From Gnetum montanum (lineage: Eukaryota > Streptophyta > Gnetopsida > Gnetales > Gnetaceae): a DNA stretch of 64,000 nt. Below are positions 1-10,564 of this stretch, piece by piece. The translations under genes were made by a program, and so were the position numbers. Under the pieces are notes generated by a model. That model did no database searches. It was not told the DNA's origin and saw only the letters and a program-made list of their open reading frames with translations. How positions within the stretch are numbered: position 1 is the stretch's first letter; each line of letters opens with the position of its first letter. Location of the stretch: assembly GCA_015680685.1 (NCBI GenBank), contig MNCI01036200.1, positions 186,665 to 250,664 of the forward strand. Direction: 5' to 3'.

Positions 1-339
1 GAAACGTACCATTATTTTTTGAATTTTTAAAATTATTATTCTTTTATTAATGAATAATTAATTATAGCTGAAATCAATGTATTTGGTAAAATTACAACAT
101 AGTGAAAATTGATAATCATTAATCTTGTTCTCACAAATATGCAGGAGGAAACTACTATGCATTACTTATAAAAAAGGTTATAGAGCTTCTACTACTAAGG
201 GTAGTTACCAACTATGTCTTCTTATTGTTGATGCATAAATTTTGGTCACACCAACATCGGGAAAAAAACTCGTTTTAGGATACTATTGCCTAGGGCGCCT
301 CCTGTATGGGTACGGAAACCCGAGAATAGTCTCAGCTGG
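1..339. other. Flanking DNA without a gene
   Basis: AT-rich sequence with no convincing ORF. Near its right end it contains two short strings (TTGCCTAGG and CCCGAGAATAGTCT) that recur in the same order near 57060-57095, so part of it is probably an older dispersed repeat into which the adjoining LTR inserted. I see nothing else that I can name. Confidence 0.4.
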
Positions 340-552
340 TGATGAGTGGCAAGGTACCCCTACACTCAACCATACGAATATGAGTGTTACACGTGTGATT
401 CGGTTGAACTCCGCAGACTAAGTGCCTACACACCTCATGGAACACTTAAGGTTAATCATTCATTGTCTTCCTAGACTTACTTGTATTTTTCATGGTTGTA
501 TGGTTAAGTAAGTCTGAGGTATATGATTTTTATGTCTTTTATGTTTTATCTC

Positions 553-553
553 N
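553..553. other. Collapsed assembly gap (single N) in LTR of element C
   Basis: One N lies in the R-U5 region. Compared with the LTRs of D, a stretch is missing here: the text jumps from the TTTTATGTTTTATCTC region straight to TAATAAATAATAG. The N is not a single unknown base. Confidence 0.6.
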
Positions 554-798
554 TAATAAATAATAGTAAATCAAGTCCTATTTAGACTATTACATGCACT
601 GCAAGGTTTATCCAAGAAGTTTGTCTTTATTTCTGTACACAAACTTGTGTACAGGTACAATATTTGCTTGAATAAAGATTCGTTCACTTTGGAGCTCCTA
701 CTGTAGGCACATGGAAATTATTCTATCTCTGGAGAGGTAAAAATACCAGAGTTTCACTACAATCTAGGCCTAGAATTAGAAACAAGGGAAAGCCGCCT

Positions 799-810
799 CT
801 TATTTATAGA
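799..810 (-). promoter_or_regulatory. TATA box of element C LTR
   Basis: TATAAATAAG on the minus strand, in the position of the TATA boxes of the related LTRs (10733, 13043, 23624, 48489, 59042). It separates the U3 repeat array (830-939) from the conserved R-U5. Confidence 0.65.
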
Positions 811-825
811 TTTGATGGCACACTG

Positions 826-935
826 CAATATCGTGTACGTGATATCGCAAGGGAAGACACAATATCATGTACGCGATATCGCGGCAGATGCGATATCAAG
901 TACGTGATATCACGGCCCATGCTATATCGTGTCCC
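826..935. repeat. U3 array of GATATC-type inverted repeats
   Basis: About three and a half units of roughly 30 bp, each built from ATATC/GATAT half-sites around a GTAC core, for example GATATCAAGTACGTGATATC (a near-perfect palindrome). The array fills the short U3 between the LTR start and the TATA box. Equivalent positions in the other LTRs hold arrays of unrelated sequence. Confidence 0.75.
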
Positions 936-939
936 ATCA

Positions 940-953
940 TACCCCCATGACTA
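940..953 (-). other. Polypurine tract of element C
   Basis: AGTCATGGGGGTA on the minus strand, directly before the LTR start TGATGG. The same tract precedes the 3' LTRs of A (10546-10558), B (12911-12923), D (23879-23890) and F (59219-59232). Confidence 0.75.
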
Positions 954-1789
954 AATAAAAACTCATCCTCAAGTTCCTTACAAAATATTGGAACAGTATG
1001 GGATTATTGACTCAGGTGGAACTAATGGTGAATGGGATGATATGTGAATAGATCATCATTACAAGACAAGACAAAACTAGTGTTCATGACAACAAGAGTG
1101 AACACCTTATACATTTGACAATAGGCCTCATTTGGCAGCTAAGAAAGAGAGAGAGAGAAAGAAGTTTTGCTACTGCCAACGCCAAGATTGCTCCTTTCGT
1201 TGTCTATCCGTAAGTGCGCCATCGATCTTGCTCCTTGCATAGCTGTTTCAGCACCACTCTATTCCAAGTGTTCTCTCCAGATCCAATCCCTTGTTGCATG
1301 ATTGCCATCTGCACACACAGCATAGTCTTAATATTAGCAAGGGTAAATAAATCACAATGTAGTTGATACCTTGCTTCGGTGAAAGGTCCCTTGGCTTAGT
1401 TGTGGTATGGCTGATATGGTTTTGGAGATATCATAGTGGTGACTACCAAAGGTGTAGGGGTTAGGAGAAAATTGAAAAAATTTGGGATAGGACCCCCATG
1501 ACTAAGAGTGATCCTCCGGTAGCGATAGAATGGAGAAAGAAAAGGAACAAGAAAGATACCCAAAAAGAGACAACTATAACGTCGATGAAATGGATGTCAA
1601 GATGGAAATGAACAAAATAAGGTGGATTGCAAAAATGTTTGGGGAATAAATAATAATCAAATTCATTAAATCTTCCATAATCACAACTTAGCCAAGTGTA
1701 ACTATCCTCAAGAGTTAAGGTATCCCAATTTTTTTAAGGTTACACAATGATTGCTAATCCATGGCCTTATTGTCATTATAGATAGCACC

Positions 1790-3227
1790 TAAACAAAAGC
1801 ATCTACAAGAAGGAGAACCCTTGTAACCATAGGAGAAATGACCTAGAGCTAGAAGGGGCCAGCAAGAACAAGGCTAAGAACTACCAGAGGTGACCCATGC
1901 AATGAGACCTCTTCAAGAGGAGCCCAAAGTAGAATCTATTCAAAAAATTCCAGAGGAAGAAGTGCCTACAAAATGATCCCAATGAGGAGAAGCACCTGGA
2001 CCCATGCCAAGGCTTGAGGTCACTCTAACTCACTCTGTACTAGACATCATCAAGCCTTGAGAAATCCAAAGAATAGTTCTTCAAGAGATAAACTTTGGGC
2101 CATTTTTGGAGAAATCTCCAAAGGTTGTTAAGACACAATTGCAAGCCTCTCCCATGTGGCCATTCATCATGCCTTGTGGGGAATGGTACATGGAAGAGAC
2201 CTATCTCTTCTAGAGTAGCCAAAGGCCAAGGTCCATTATAAAAATCAAGGACATTCAAGTGTCCTACTCAATAGAATCTATTGCACAAGCACTAAGGTTG
2301 CCAAAAATTAGAACATAGTTGACAAATATATTAACAAAAGGTAATCTTGAGGAAAAAAGGAAATGAACCTAGAGATGCTATAGGGTGGACCTTAGGGAGT
2401 ATGGTGCACTCACACCAGCAAAGCAAATTTATTTCAAGATTTCAGGCTATCACCTTAATCCAACGATGAGGCCAAGCAAGGTGACTACTTTCTCCGCTCG
2501 AGCATGTGTCACTCTAAGTGAAAAATTTCCTGTTAACATTCCATGGCTGATCTATTTGGAGATCAAGAAGTGCTTTAAGGAGAATGAATGTGGAAGGAAG
2601 ACCTTTCCCTTTCTATGTCTTATTAGCAAACTTTACAAAAGGGTAGGCATTGTTTGCTATTCTAATGATACTCTTAGGCATGCTCCCTTGGCCTCATGGC
2701 CAAAAATCATGAAAGATAAGATGCCAACAACCACTTAAGAAGATGAGCTGCCACCACCACCACCCACTCAAGAGATGACATCAAAGGCCCACGTAGTCCT
2801 TGAGCATCTACGTCAAATCTGAGAATAGCTCTTGAGCAAACAAGAGCAACAAGCAAGAATGAGTGGGATGGATCCATCTGTGTATCGGCCAATGATGAGT
2901 CACCTTAATGAGGTGGCCCAAATAGTTAGCTAGATGGAGAGGGATGGTCCTATTTTCTCTACCCAAAGAACTCAATTGCCTTTGAGGTCAGATCCCAATG
3001 CTCAAGAGGTGACAGTGTTATTAGCAACACATCATCTATTCCTAGAAATCTCTGGGAATGCTACCACTTTCTCAGTGTGGTTGGAGGAAGGTGAAGAGGC
3101 AACTATCTTGGTGATGCAACACCAAGGGCAAGAGACAATAGTAGAAGTGGTAGATGACTATGTAGCTAAAGTGCTGAACACACCTGTAGTGCTTGTACTA
3201 GACGTATTTGCACTTCAAGACGTGTAG
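1790..3227 (+). pseudogene. Element B accessory protein, N-terminal half (plant-transposon-protein-like domain)
   Basis: This is the first half of the only protein encoded by elements B and F. Reading plus-strand frames with several stops gives LEVTLTHSVLD, then NFGPFLE, GEWYMEETYLF and KDIQVSYSIESIAQALRLP (about 2013-2320). An open stretch at 2385-2738 contains YGALTPAKQIYFKISGYHLN, NPTMRPSKVT and PFLCLISKLYKRVGI. The same text occurs in F on the minus strand at 62105-61506. The ending (F-x-x-L-I-x-K-L-x-K-R-x-G-I) and the HLNPTxRPSK segment recall the Pfam 'putative plant transposon protein' family; that assignment is from memory of the family, not a search. The right end, ending FALQDV, breaks where element A's truncated LTR begins. 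The function is unknown; it is not a transposase in any shown sense. Confidence 0.6.
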
Positions 3228-3864
3228 ATGCCTAAGTGCACAATTTAGAGGAAGTCTTGGGGGAAAGTCTTTCAAGGGAAGTCTTTTAGAAGTCTTTTAG
3301 GAGTCAAGTTAGAGTATTTTCCAAGTGCCCATAGCAAGAGGTCTAAATGTGGATGGATCTTTATTCAAGCACTGTGTACTTGAGCACACCTTATCTATGA
3401 CAATAAAGACAAGCTCTTGGATTCATCCTTGCAGCACTTGAGATTTGTTTTCTTACTCATTTCTTTTATTTTATTTTCTTNCAGTAACAATTAGTGTTTG
3501 GTAATCCTAGTAGTGTTGTGCTAGTTCAGGATGTGTATGGCAAGTGAGAATGGATACTGGTGTTAGGATTAGTTTAAAGCCTAGTTAATCAATAGTTAAT
3601 TTAAATTAGTCACTTAGTTATCTCTCTCTCTCCTCCCTTATTAGCAGTAGGACATAAAAACATAAAATCTATGAAAATCATATGCCTCAAGTGTACTTAA
3701 CCATACAATTGTGACATACAAGTAAGTTTGGGAAGACATTGATCAACCAACCCATCCTTGTTACACAAAGGTGCATAGGCACTTAGTCCTTGGAATTCGA
3801 CTGGATCATGTGTGAAATGCTTGTATTCGTATGGTTTAGCATAGGGGTGCCTCACCGCTCATCA
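3228..3864 (+). repeat. 5' LTR of element A, lacking U3
   Basis: It begins inside the LTR at ATGCCTAAGTGCACAATTTA, which corresponds to about 10748 in the 3' LTR. The U3 array and TATA box (about 190 bp in the 3' LTR) are therefore absent. It ends CGCTCATCA next to the primer binding site. An N at 3481 hides more than 100 bp compared with the LTRs of D. Without a U3 this copy has no LTR promoter of its own. Confidence 0.8.
3481..3481. other. Collapsed assembly gap (single N) in 5' LTR of element A
   Basis: The text jumps from the ATTTTATTTT tract straight to CAGTAACAATTAGTGTTTGG. In D's LTRs these two points are separated by well over 100 bp. Confidence 0.6.
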
Positions 3865-3882
3865 TTGGCATCGTTGCTAGGA
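3865..3882 (+). other. Primer binding site of element A (tRNA-Asp-like)
   Basis: TTGGCATCGTTGCTAGG immediately follows the LTR. The better preserved copy in element D reads TTGGCGCCATTGCCAATGA on the minus strand. Both resemble the complement of the 3' end of plant tRNA-Asp (TGGCGCCGTTGCC), a primer known from Athila-type elements. Confidence 0.7.
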
Positions 3883-4000
3883 ACTTAGTTGTTTGTGCGC
3901 TAACTAGAACTTAGGAAATCATTCACATCATTGGAACAAACCCTTAGGGTTTCTTGAGAAAATAATAAACAAGAATACATTGCACACTAAATAGACAAGT

Positions 4001-5944
4001 ATGTCTCCTTCTTCATACAAAAGCGCCTCATCACCTAGGTTTGAAACAGAAAATAGTCAATGGCGTAATACACATGACATTGATTCGCCATTCCCTCAAC
4101 AAGTTCGAGTGGTATATATTCATCCTGATGAGTATATACCAGACTTCACCTTTATCCTCCATCAAGATGAACAACTACATTGGTAAGACTTAGAAGGTAA
4201 CATAGTATTACCTCCTGATCGTTTAGTCCCAAGCATGCTTCTTCGTGCCCTCGCACAAATTGGTGTGCCTCACTTACATGCAAAATACGTTGTGCAAGAT
4301 CATGACTCAAGAGAATACCGTCCCACAAAGGCGCAATGTCAAAGGGATTTGCAATAGGAGAGACATCATAATTCTTTGAAGGGTAAGTGGTCACATGATG
4401 TCCCACATGTCTTAAGCGAAAATGAGGATGGTGAACCTACCTCAGGTAGTCGCCCACACAACAATGTTCCTTCCATTGACTTTGGCCAAGGGGTTGTTTA
4501 TCAGAACCTTCATTCCACTATTCATAATCCATGTTCTGATACCCATGGGCACAAAGGGTCCAAAAAAGGAACACGAACTCATGCTAAAGGTGGACATTCT
4601 AATCGCAATTGCGATCAAGGCTGAGACTGCAAAAGAGAAGGTAGCAGACATCATCATGGTGATACTTCTCCTTCTTCTTCACCTTCATCATCTCCTTCAC
4701 CCTCTCCTTCAATATCTGGACATGGTCATAAAGAAAAAGACCATGGGGATAAAGGTAGGCAAACTGAAAGTCATGGACGAAATAGCCAGGAAAGGGGACA
4801 AGGGCACTCTAGAGAGTCACAACATAGAAGAAGGTAGAGTAGAGAACAACATAGGCATCACAGACACCATGGACGAGATGACCACGATGAACCCCTACTC
4901 ACTACTCGAAGTATGTTGGACATAACTAAGGCTTTTAGAATTTCAACAAGGCACCAAAAAGAAAGTAGGATCAAGAGATTAGATATGAACAATATCCCAC
5001 GATTTGAAGGGGGATACAACACTAATCCTCAAAATCACTTACAAGAATTCCATGATGTGTGTGCCTTACAAAATATAGAGAACGAATGGCAAAAACTTAA
5101 GTTTTTTCCATAGACACTAGTTAAAGAAGTGGAAAGATGGTACTAGTCTTTAGAACTAGAATCCATTCATAGGTGGAGTACTATGTTAGAACTATTTAAT
5201 GACAAGTATCAAATGTACTCTCACGTGTCTAACTTGCAAAGGAAAATCCAAGGCTAGAAACAAGGAGGACATGAACCCTTGGATATTGCCATGGGCTGAT
5301 ATTATGCACTATTGCATCGTTGTCCTAGCCATGGTTATTCATAGAGGGATCAACTACATCATCTCATGGATGGGCTTAGGCATGAAATAAAAAGAACCCT
5401 TGGGACTTATGCCCAAGGGAGACTATTCGAGCTTAGGTCCCATCAAATTCAAAGACTATTAGAGCAAGTTGCTAAGGAAGAAGGTGAGCTATAGAAGAGA
5501 GAAAGTGTGGAAGAGTATAACTGAGATCCTTCCCTGTGGAAGAGGGGAGTAAGATTTTGTGAGGATGAAGAAGAGTCACCACTCGAAGAGATGGTGAATA
5601 GGAAAAATTTGCCTATCCAAAATATGACATCAAAAGTTTTGGCAAATGTAGACCAAATGTGGGATTCCCTAGACAATAGATTTCAAACTGTTCTTAAAAT
5701 AGTAGAGAAGTCTAGAGAGCAAGGTAGTGATCATGAAAAAAGAAAAAAGAGAGAAGCTAAACATGCACATAGCAAGGGTAAGGGCAAAGTTTCTATCATT
5801 GAAGAGGTTGTGGATTTGGAAACAGATAATGATAGTGGATGTAAGATATGTCAATATGACCATCCTAAGGGATGTTACCCTATAATCTCATATCTGCAGG
5901 AGTTTAAGGTGTATGCACTCAACCCACGATTAAACAAAAGGTAA
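4001..5944 (+). pseudogene. gag: Gag of element A, degenerate
   Basis: The structural (capsid) protein region of the retrotransposon. It starts with an open stretch MSPSSYKSASSPRFETENSQ (4001), then has frame changes and stops through a basic linker rich in R, H and S (about 4740-4900). The capsid-like part follows (about 4985-5400), with IPRFEGGYNTNPQNHLQEFH, LELESIHRWSTMLELFNDKY and RDQLHHLMDGL. A charged segment follows at 5591-5944 with KKREAKHAHSKGKGKV. The same protein is encoded on the minus strand in element D (47604-45730). No intact zinc knuckle is visible; a loose C-x2-YDHPKG string occurs near 5850. At least five stops and several frameshifts rule out function. Confidence 0.75.
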
Positions 5945-6454
5945 ACACTCCGAAGGTTACCTTATCCTCAAGGTAAGCCAAGGTAGTTCCACCAACCCTT
6001 AACATATTATCCCAATGGAACTCCACCACAACCGATTAAGCAATATCAACAGTGGCAACACCCACAATCATGGGGAATGCCACAACCAAGGCAACAATAT
6101 CCTTACCAGCAACCTGACCTGTATGGATATTACGTGCAGCAGCTAATCTCCCCACATGACTCTACTGGTCACGTCACTCCTCAACCTCACTACCAAGCCC
6201 GTGAGTATTATAAGACTCCCTCTTCTAGAGGTGATATTCCATAAGCATATCATCCTTCTAATCCAGCCACATCTCTTCCACCAATAGCTCCACTACGACC
6301 TACTCCCACGATGCAAGGTGAAATCCCTACCCAGCTGCAGCAACATAATGCCACAAGGGCTGTTAACTCTCAACCTACTGTTGGGTCCAACAACCACATG
6401 AAGAAAAGACCTTTCTTTAGAACCAACAATCCAACCAAGCCCTTGTAATCACAA

Positions 6455-7129
6455 GTGGATTATTCCTTAGATGCCTCAGTATCAATCAAAACTTCGAAGC
6501 CCCCTTCAACTCAACCATGGCACTCAATCCATACAGTTATGATAACACATGCCATCACCAATTGGATCAAAGCTGGCCACCTTCCCAAGAAATTTTCTAA
6601 TCCTGGGAGTCCTTTGATATACTTACAAATCATTGGAAATGCGTCGTGCAAGGCTCTTTTGGATTTAGGTTCTAGTGTCAACTTGATTTCTCAAGAAATG
6701 CACAAGGCCTGGAACCTGCCTCTATTAAAAAAGAGCAACATCCATCTAGAGTTGGCCGACCAGTCCATCACTATTCCATTGGGACTGGTGGAAGACATTG
6801 TTACCACTATTTGTGGGTGGCCATACCCAGCTGACTTCCTAGTGATTCAGGTAAACAATGGTAAGGGGAACTTCCCAATCATAATGGGAAGAGCATGGCT
6901 AAGCACCATCGACACATGCCTAGGAATCTATGATCTTTCCCTAGAAATATCAAAGAAAAATACATTCAGAAAGATCAAGAAGAAGAAAGTTCCATGCATC
7001 GCATATAGTGACACAAGGTGTAATTATGTGCAGAGGTTATGGTTTGTGCAAAGTTTAGCATTGCCTACATGTAATCAATGTGCACAAGTGATTAACATAC
7101 AAAGATGCTTGTATGCAAAAGCCACATGA
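6455..7129 (+). pseudogene. Aspartic protease of element A
   Basis: Retropepsin domain that would cut the element's polyprotein. The open stretch of 224 codons contains the active-site segment CKALLDLGSSVNLIS (D70-L71-G72, where D-S/T-G is usual) and the later flap and helix motif IIMGRAWLSTIDT near residue 145. Both follow the Athila-type retropepsin pattern. The upstream linker (5945-6454) is proline- and glutamine-rich in broken frames (QQYPYQQP-like). The frame ends at a TGA at 7127-7129 and the region up to the RT is interrupted. Leu in the D-x-G triad is a conservative but unusual change. Element D's copy has D-S-S instead. Confidence 0.75.
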
Positions 7130-7339
7130 CAAGAAGACACCCAGTGGCTGATAGCTAATCAAGAAAGTAATTCACTCATATGCATGGAACCAACTAAGGG
7201 TTTGACTTGTGCTTACATCGATAGCATAGATGCATTAAAGCAAGTTCACCACCAACTTCCAAGCCTTAAATTTAAAAATTTCAACTGGGGGAAGTTGGAA
7301 ATCCTTGATAAATTTAAGTAGGATTCCCTTGAGCTGAAG

Positions 7340-8275
7340 CCATTACCCACTGATATGGAATACACATTCCTTAAAATGGAAAATTGGTAATTATCAATGC
7401 TAAGCTTGCTCCTCAACAGAAAGAAGAACTGCTAAAGGTAATCAATAGATAGTCAAAAGCCTTCACTTGGTCATATCCAAAATTAACTAAAATAGATCCT
7501 AGGATATGTCAATATAGGATTTACACCAACCCCTCCATGAAGCCTTGAAGACAACCGTAGAGGCGTTTGAACCCAAAGCTGAAGCAAGTAGTCAGGGAAG
7601 AAATCGAACAACTTCGCAAGGCTGGGTTCATATACCTCATTACTGATAGCGAATGGGTTAGCCCCTTAGTTATTATGCCTAAAAAGGGGGAAAATGGAGG
7701 GTGTGCATATATTTCAGGCTACTGAATATGGAAACATTCAAAGATCACTTTCTGTTGCCATTTGTTGACCAAATCCTAGACACCATTGCAAAGCATTGCT
7801 ACTACAATTTTTTGGATGGATATAGTGGATATAATCAAATACAAATAGCCCCAGAAGACTAAGCCAAGGCTATGTTCACTAGACCTTGGGGAACATTTTC
7901 ATACAAATAGATGTCATTTGGCTTGTGCAATGCCCCTGCAACATTTCAAAGACTAGTTCTAAGCATCTTCCAATAGCAGATAGGAAATGGTGTGGAGGTC
8001 TTTATGGACGACTTCTCCACTTATGGAGAAAACTTTGATCAAGCCTTGGACCAATTGGAGCAAGTGTTAAAAAGATGTGTAGAAACAAATTTGAGGCTCA
8101 ACTGGTAGAAAAGCCATTTAATAGTCCAAGAGGGCATAGTACTAGGGCACAAAATCTCACACACAAGGATAGAGGTATACTCTAAGAAAATCAAAGTTAT
8201 CCAAGGAATTATCCATTAACTAGAAACTATCAAAGATATTCAGTCATTCCTTAGACATACTGGCTACCTTCGTAC
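7340..8275 (+). pseudogene. pol: Reverse transcriptase of element A, broken
   Basis: RT domain of the Athila lineage, readable over roughly 310 codons with several stops and one or more frameshifts. Visible motifs in order: EEIEQLRKAGFIY (about 7600), MPKKGG and WRVCIYFRLLNMETFKDHF (7677-7750), FLDGYSGYNQIQIAPED (7810-7860), MSFGLCNAPATFQ (7910), the catalytic box VFMDDFSTYGENFDQALDQL (8000) and a thumb fragment ending SFLRHTGYL (about 8270). At that point the reading jumps directly to the integrase C-terminus, so RNase H and the integrase catalytic core are deleted. In D the same thumb continues further (RFIKNFSK), which shows where the deletion lies. Confidence 0.8.
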
Positions 8276-8675
8276 ACTATCCATGGCATGTGACCTCAAC
8301 CTTGACCTTGATCTAGCACAGAAACAACGATTAGTAACCCTTAACTTGCTAGATGAAAACTGACCAGCTACCCTATCATCTAGTGATTTGCACAAGGCAT
8401 TCAATAAACAACATCATGACCTAAGGATTAGGAAAGTTAAATATCAACCGGGAGATAAGGTTCTCTACTAGAATCCCACACATGTGCCACAACGTACTAA
8501 ATTTCAAACACTGTGGGAAGGACCTTACATTATTTATGCAACTTTTCCTTCAGAGGCCATGACAATATACAAACCTAAGAGCCTAGACAAGAAACTATTG
8601 GTTAACGTGCAACAAACCAAACATTTCCATGAGCTTAGGACAACCAGTACACATGCTACCTCTGTTACTGGATAA
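8276..8675 (+). pseudogene. Integrase C-terminal tail of element A
   Basis: Residual end of the integrase. The broken frame gives CDLNLDLDLAQKQRLVTLNL, LHKAFNKQ and the 8484-8675 stretch FQTLWEGPYIIYATFPS followed by KKLLVNVQQTKHFHE. The LWxGPYII pattern belongs to the C-terminal (chromodomain-position) part of Ty3/gypsy integrases. The left boundary is a deletion joint with the RT thumb. Element D carries the homologous text at 26260-25855 on the minus strand, still preceded by the catalytic-domain end (YGKLPTL-like text). Confidence 0.65.
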
Positions 8676-9135
8676 CCCTGCTCACTATTTCAGATCTCCT
8701 CCTTCCAACTTAGTCATGGGGGAGATGGCTACGTATGCTAGCCATTCTAGGCCCTCAGTTCTTTTTGAATTTTTTTACACGTTTTTGTTTCACACATTTT
8801 TGTTTTATACACTTTTCAAACTTTTCTTATTTTTTTTACACCATCATTCATATTTTTACTATTTGTTTGATTGCTTGATTTACTTTTATTTTTTATTTAA
8901 TAAGTGCTCATTATGGTGGATTGAATTATATCATATTGATTGCTAATGTTCGATTTTTACCTTTGAATTATGATGTTGATATTAAGGTATGGTTCTTTTG
9001 GTAAAACAAGCAATGAGTCCACGTTGTCCACTCATCCATATAACTCTATGATCTCCTTTGGCTTGGAACTGTACAGTCCCCTTTTTATAAGTAAACTTTT
9101 AATGAATTGGGGGCTGGGTATTTTTCAAACCAAGG

Positions 9136-9516
9136 NTAGTGTTTATAGCCCATATTGATTTATAATGTATAAGGGGTATGCTTTGAATTCTCACTCTTTT
9201 TTTTTCTTTTTTTTTGTGTGAGAACCACATCATGCAAAGACTTATTTTTATTCACTCAGCTTCTTGATTTTTGAACAATGTCAGAATGGGGGAAAACCCA
9301 AGAAAAAGCATCCAAGCACCCAAGAGAATGGCCAGCACAAATGCATTGAATCCTCTTGAAGTCATACCCTTTTCATCCTTTGAGTCTTTCCTTGGTTTGA
9401 AAAATACCCAGCCCCCAATTCATTAAAAGTTTACTTATAAAAAGGGGACTGTACAGTTCCAAGCCAAAGGAGATCATAGAGTTATATGGATGAGTGGACA
9501 ACGTGGACTCATTGCN
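9136..9516. other. Inverted, overlapping contig bounded by Ns (assembly artefact)
   Basis: Single Ns stand at 9136 and 9516. The 126 bp before the first N (9010-9135) are the exact reverse complement of the 126 bp before the second N (9390-9515) as far as I can read. In D's homologous region (about 25130-25520) the same text runs in one direction without interruption. The simplest reading is a small contig placed backwards in the scaffold, its end overlapping the left contig. Confidence 0.85.
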
Positions 9517-10545
9517 GTAAAATACACAAGGGGCTTTACACAACCTTGTTCTTGGGATTCCATTCCATTCTCTTCTCTCCATCTTTCTTCCCATTTTCCA
9601 CCTCATTGCCAGTTTTATCATTAGTCCGTTCTAGGTTGATGCATTATTTTTCTTTGGTGAATTCCTATGGGCAAGTTTTTAACTCTTGCTTCCAAATGAC
9701 ATTCCTAGAGCCTACAGACTCTTTATTTTGTGGGTTTATCAGGGCATAAAAGGCATGAGCCTACTTTGGGGAGGATCCACTGGCATTCCTTTTTGGTGCA
9801 ATTTTTAACCTCTTTTCCTTAAACATTTCCTGCAATCAATCATCTTTTGTTTCATCCCCATCCATGACATCCATTTTATTGGTGTTGTTGTTGTTATTTT
9901 TTTCCCATCCTTCTTGTTCCTCATATTTTTCCATCTTATAGCTACCGGAGGTTCGCTCTTAGTCGTGGGGGCCCTGGCACAAATTTTTCAATTTTTTCCA
10001 TTTTACTAATTGCCTAACCCCTACACCTTGGGTAGTTGCCAGTGATAAATCTCCTAACCAATTTCTTCCATAACCACAACTCAGCCAATGTGCTTCATAT
10101 CGAGGCAAGGTATCAACTGCATTGTGGTTTATCTATCATTGCTCATTTGTGAATGTGTCGTGTGTGCATATGGTGATCATACAAACAATGGACTAGGCTT
10201 GTAGGAAGCACTTAGGATGGATCAAATCTGGAGCATTTACGAAAGGATAAAGTTTGGTGGCATAGCTATGGATAAATAATGGAAAGCGCAATCCTAGCAT
10301 TGGCAGCAACACGCTTCATTTTCTTTCTCTCTCTTTCTCTACAAGCTGTCAAATAAAGGCTTTGATGTTATTTATGTACGAGTGTTCACCACAATGGTCA
10401 TGAACACCAATGTTGTAATATGCTTATTGATCTGTTCACTAGGCACGTTGAGTTTGTCATCCTATTCTACCATCAGTTGTCAATTAGTTAATAATCCCAT
10501 ACCTTCCCAATATTTTGTAAGGAACTAGAGGATGAGTTTTCATTC

Positions 10546-10558
10546 AGTCGTGGGGGTA
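10546..10558 (+). other. Polypurine tract of element A
   Basis: CAGTCGTGGGGGTA directly before the 3' LTR start TGATGAGAG. It is the priming site for plus-strand DNA synthesis in this family. Confidence 0.75.
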
Positions 10559-10564
10559 TGATGA

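Larger units (their letters stand above)
340..939 (-). repeat. 3' LTR of element C
   Basis: Read on the minus strand it starts TGATGG next to the polypurine tract and ends CTCATCA, matching the TG...CA termini of the LTRs of A, B, D and F. The R-U5 part carries the shared text around GGTACCCCTACACTCAACC and a polyadenylation signal (AATAAAGA read on the minus strand). A single N at 553 hides missing LTR sequence, so the true length exceeds 600 bp. Confidence 0.85.
340..1655 (-). mobile_element. Element C: 3' end of an Athila-like LTR retrotransposon, truncated
   Basis: A minus-strand element represented only by its 3' LTR (340-939), polypurine tract and about 0.7 kb of 3' internal sequence. 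The internal part matches, in reverse complement, the non-coding 3' regions of element A (about 9820-10558) and element D (23879-24620), including the text around the ACCCCCATGACT tract and a GTGTAGGGGTTAGG string. Homology stops near 1655, where plus-sense element B sequence begins shortly after. No coding region of C is left in the window. The exact inner breakpoint is uncertain by some tens of bases. Confidence 0.75.
8676..10558 (+). other. 3' non-coding region of element A, containing an inverted contig
   Basis: No coding signal. It matches the minus-strand 3' non-coding region of D (25855-23894) throughout, except that 9137-9515, bounded by single Ns, is in the opposite orientation. A T-rich block (8760-8900) and the text ending in the polypurine tract are conserved between A and D, so this long 3' leader is a feature of the family. 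Confidence 0.7.

Noticed and set aside
3865-3882. tRNA gene fragment
   Set aside because: The match is to the complement of a tRNA 3' end directly after an LTR, so it is a primer binding site.
9010-9515. Large inverted repeat (126-bp arms) as a possible hairpin or MITE
   Set aside because: The arms end exactly at single Ns, and D shows a linear order, so it is an assembly inversion.
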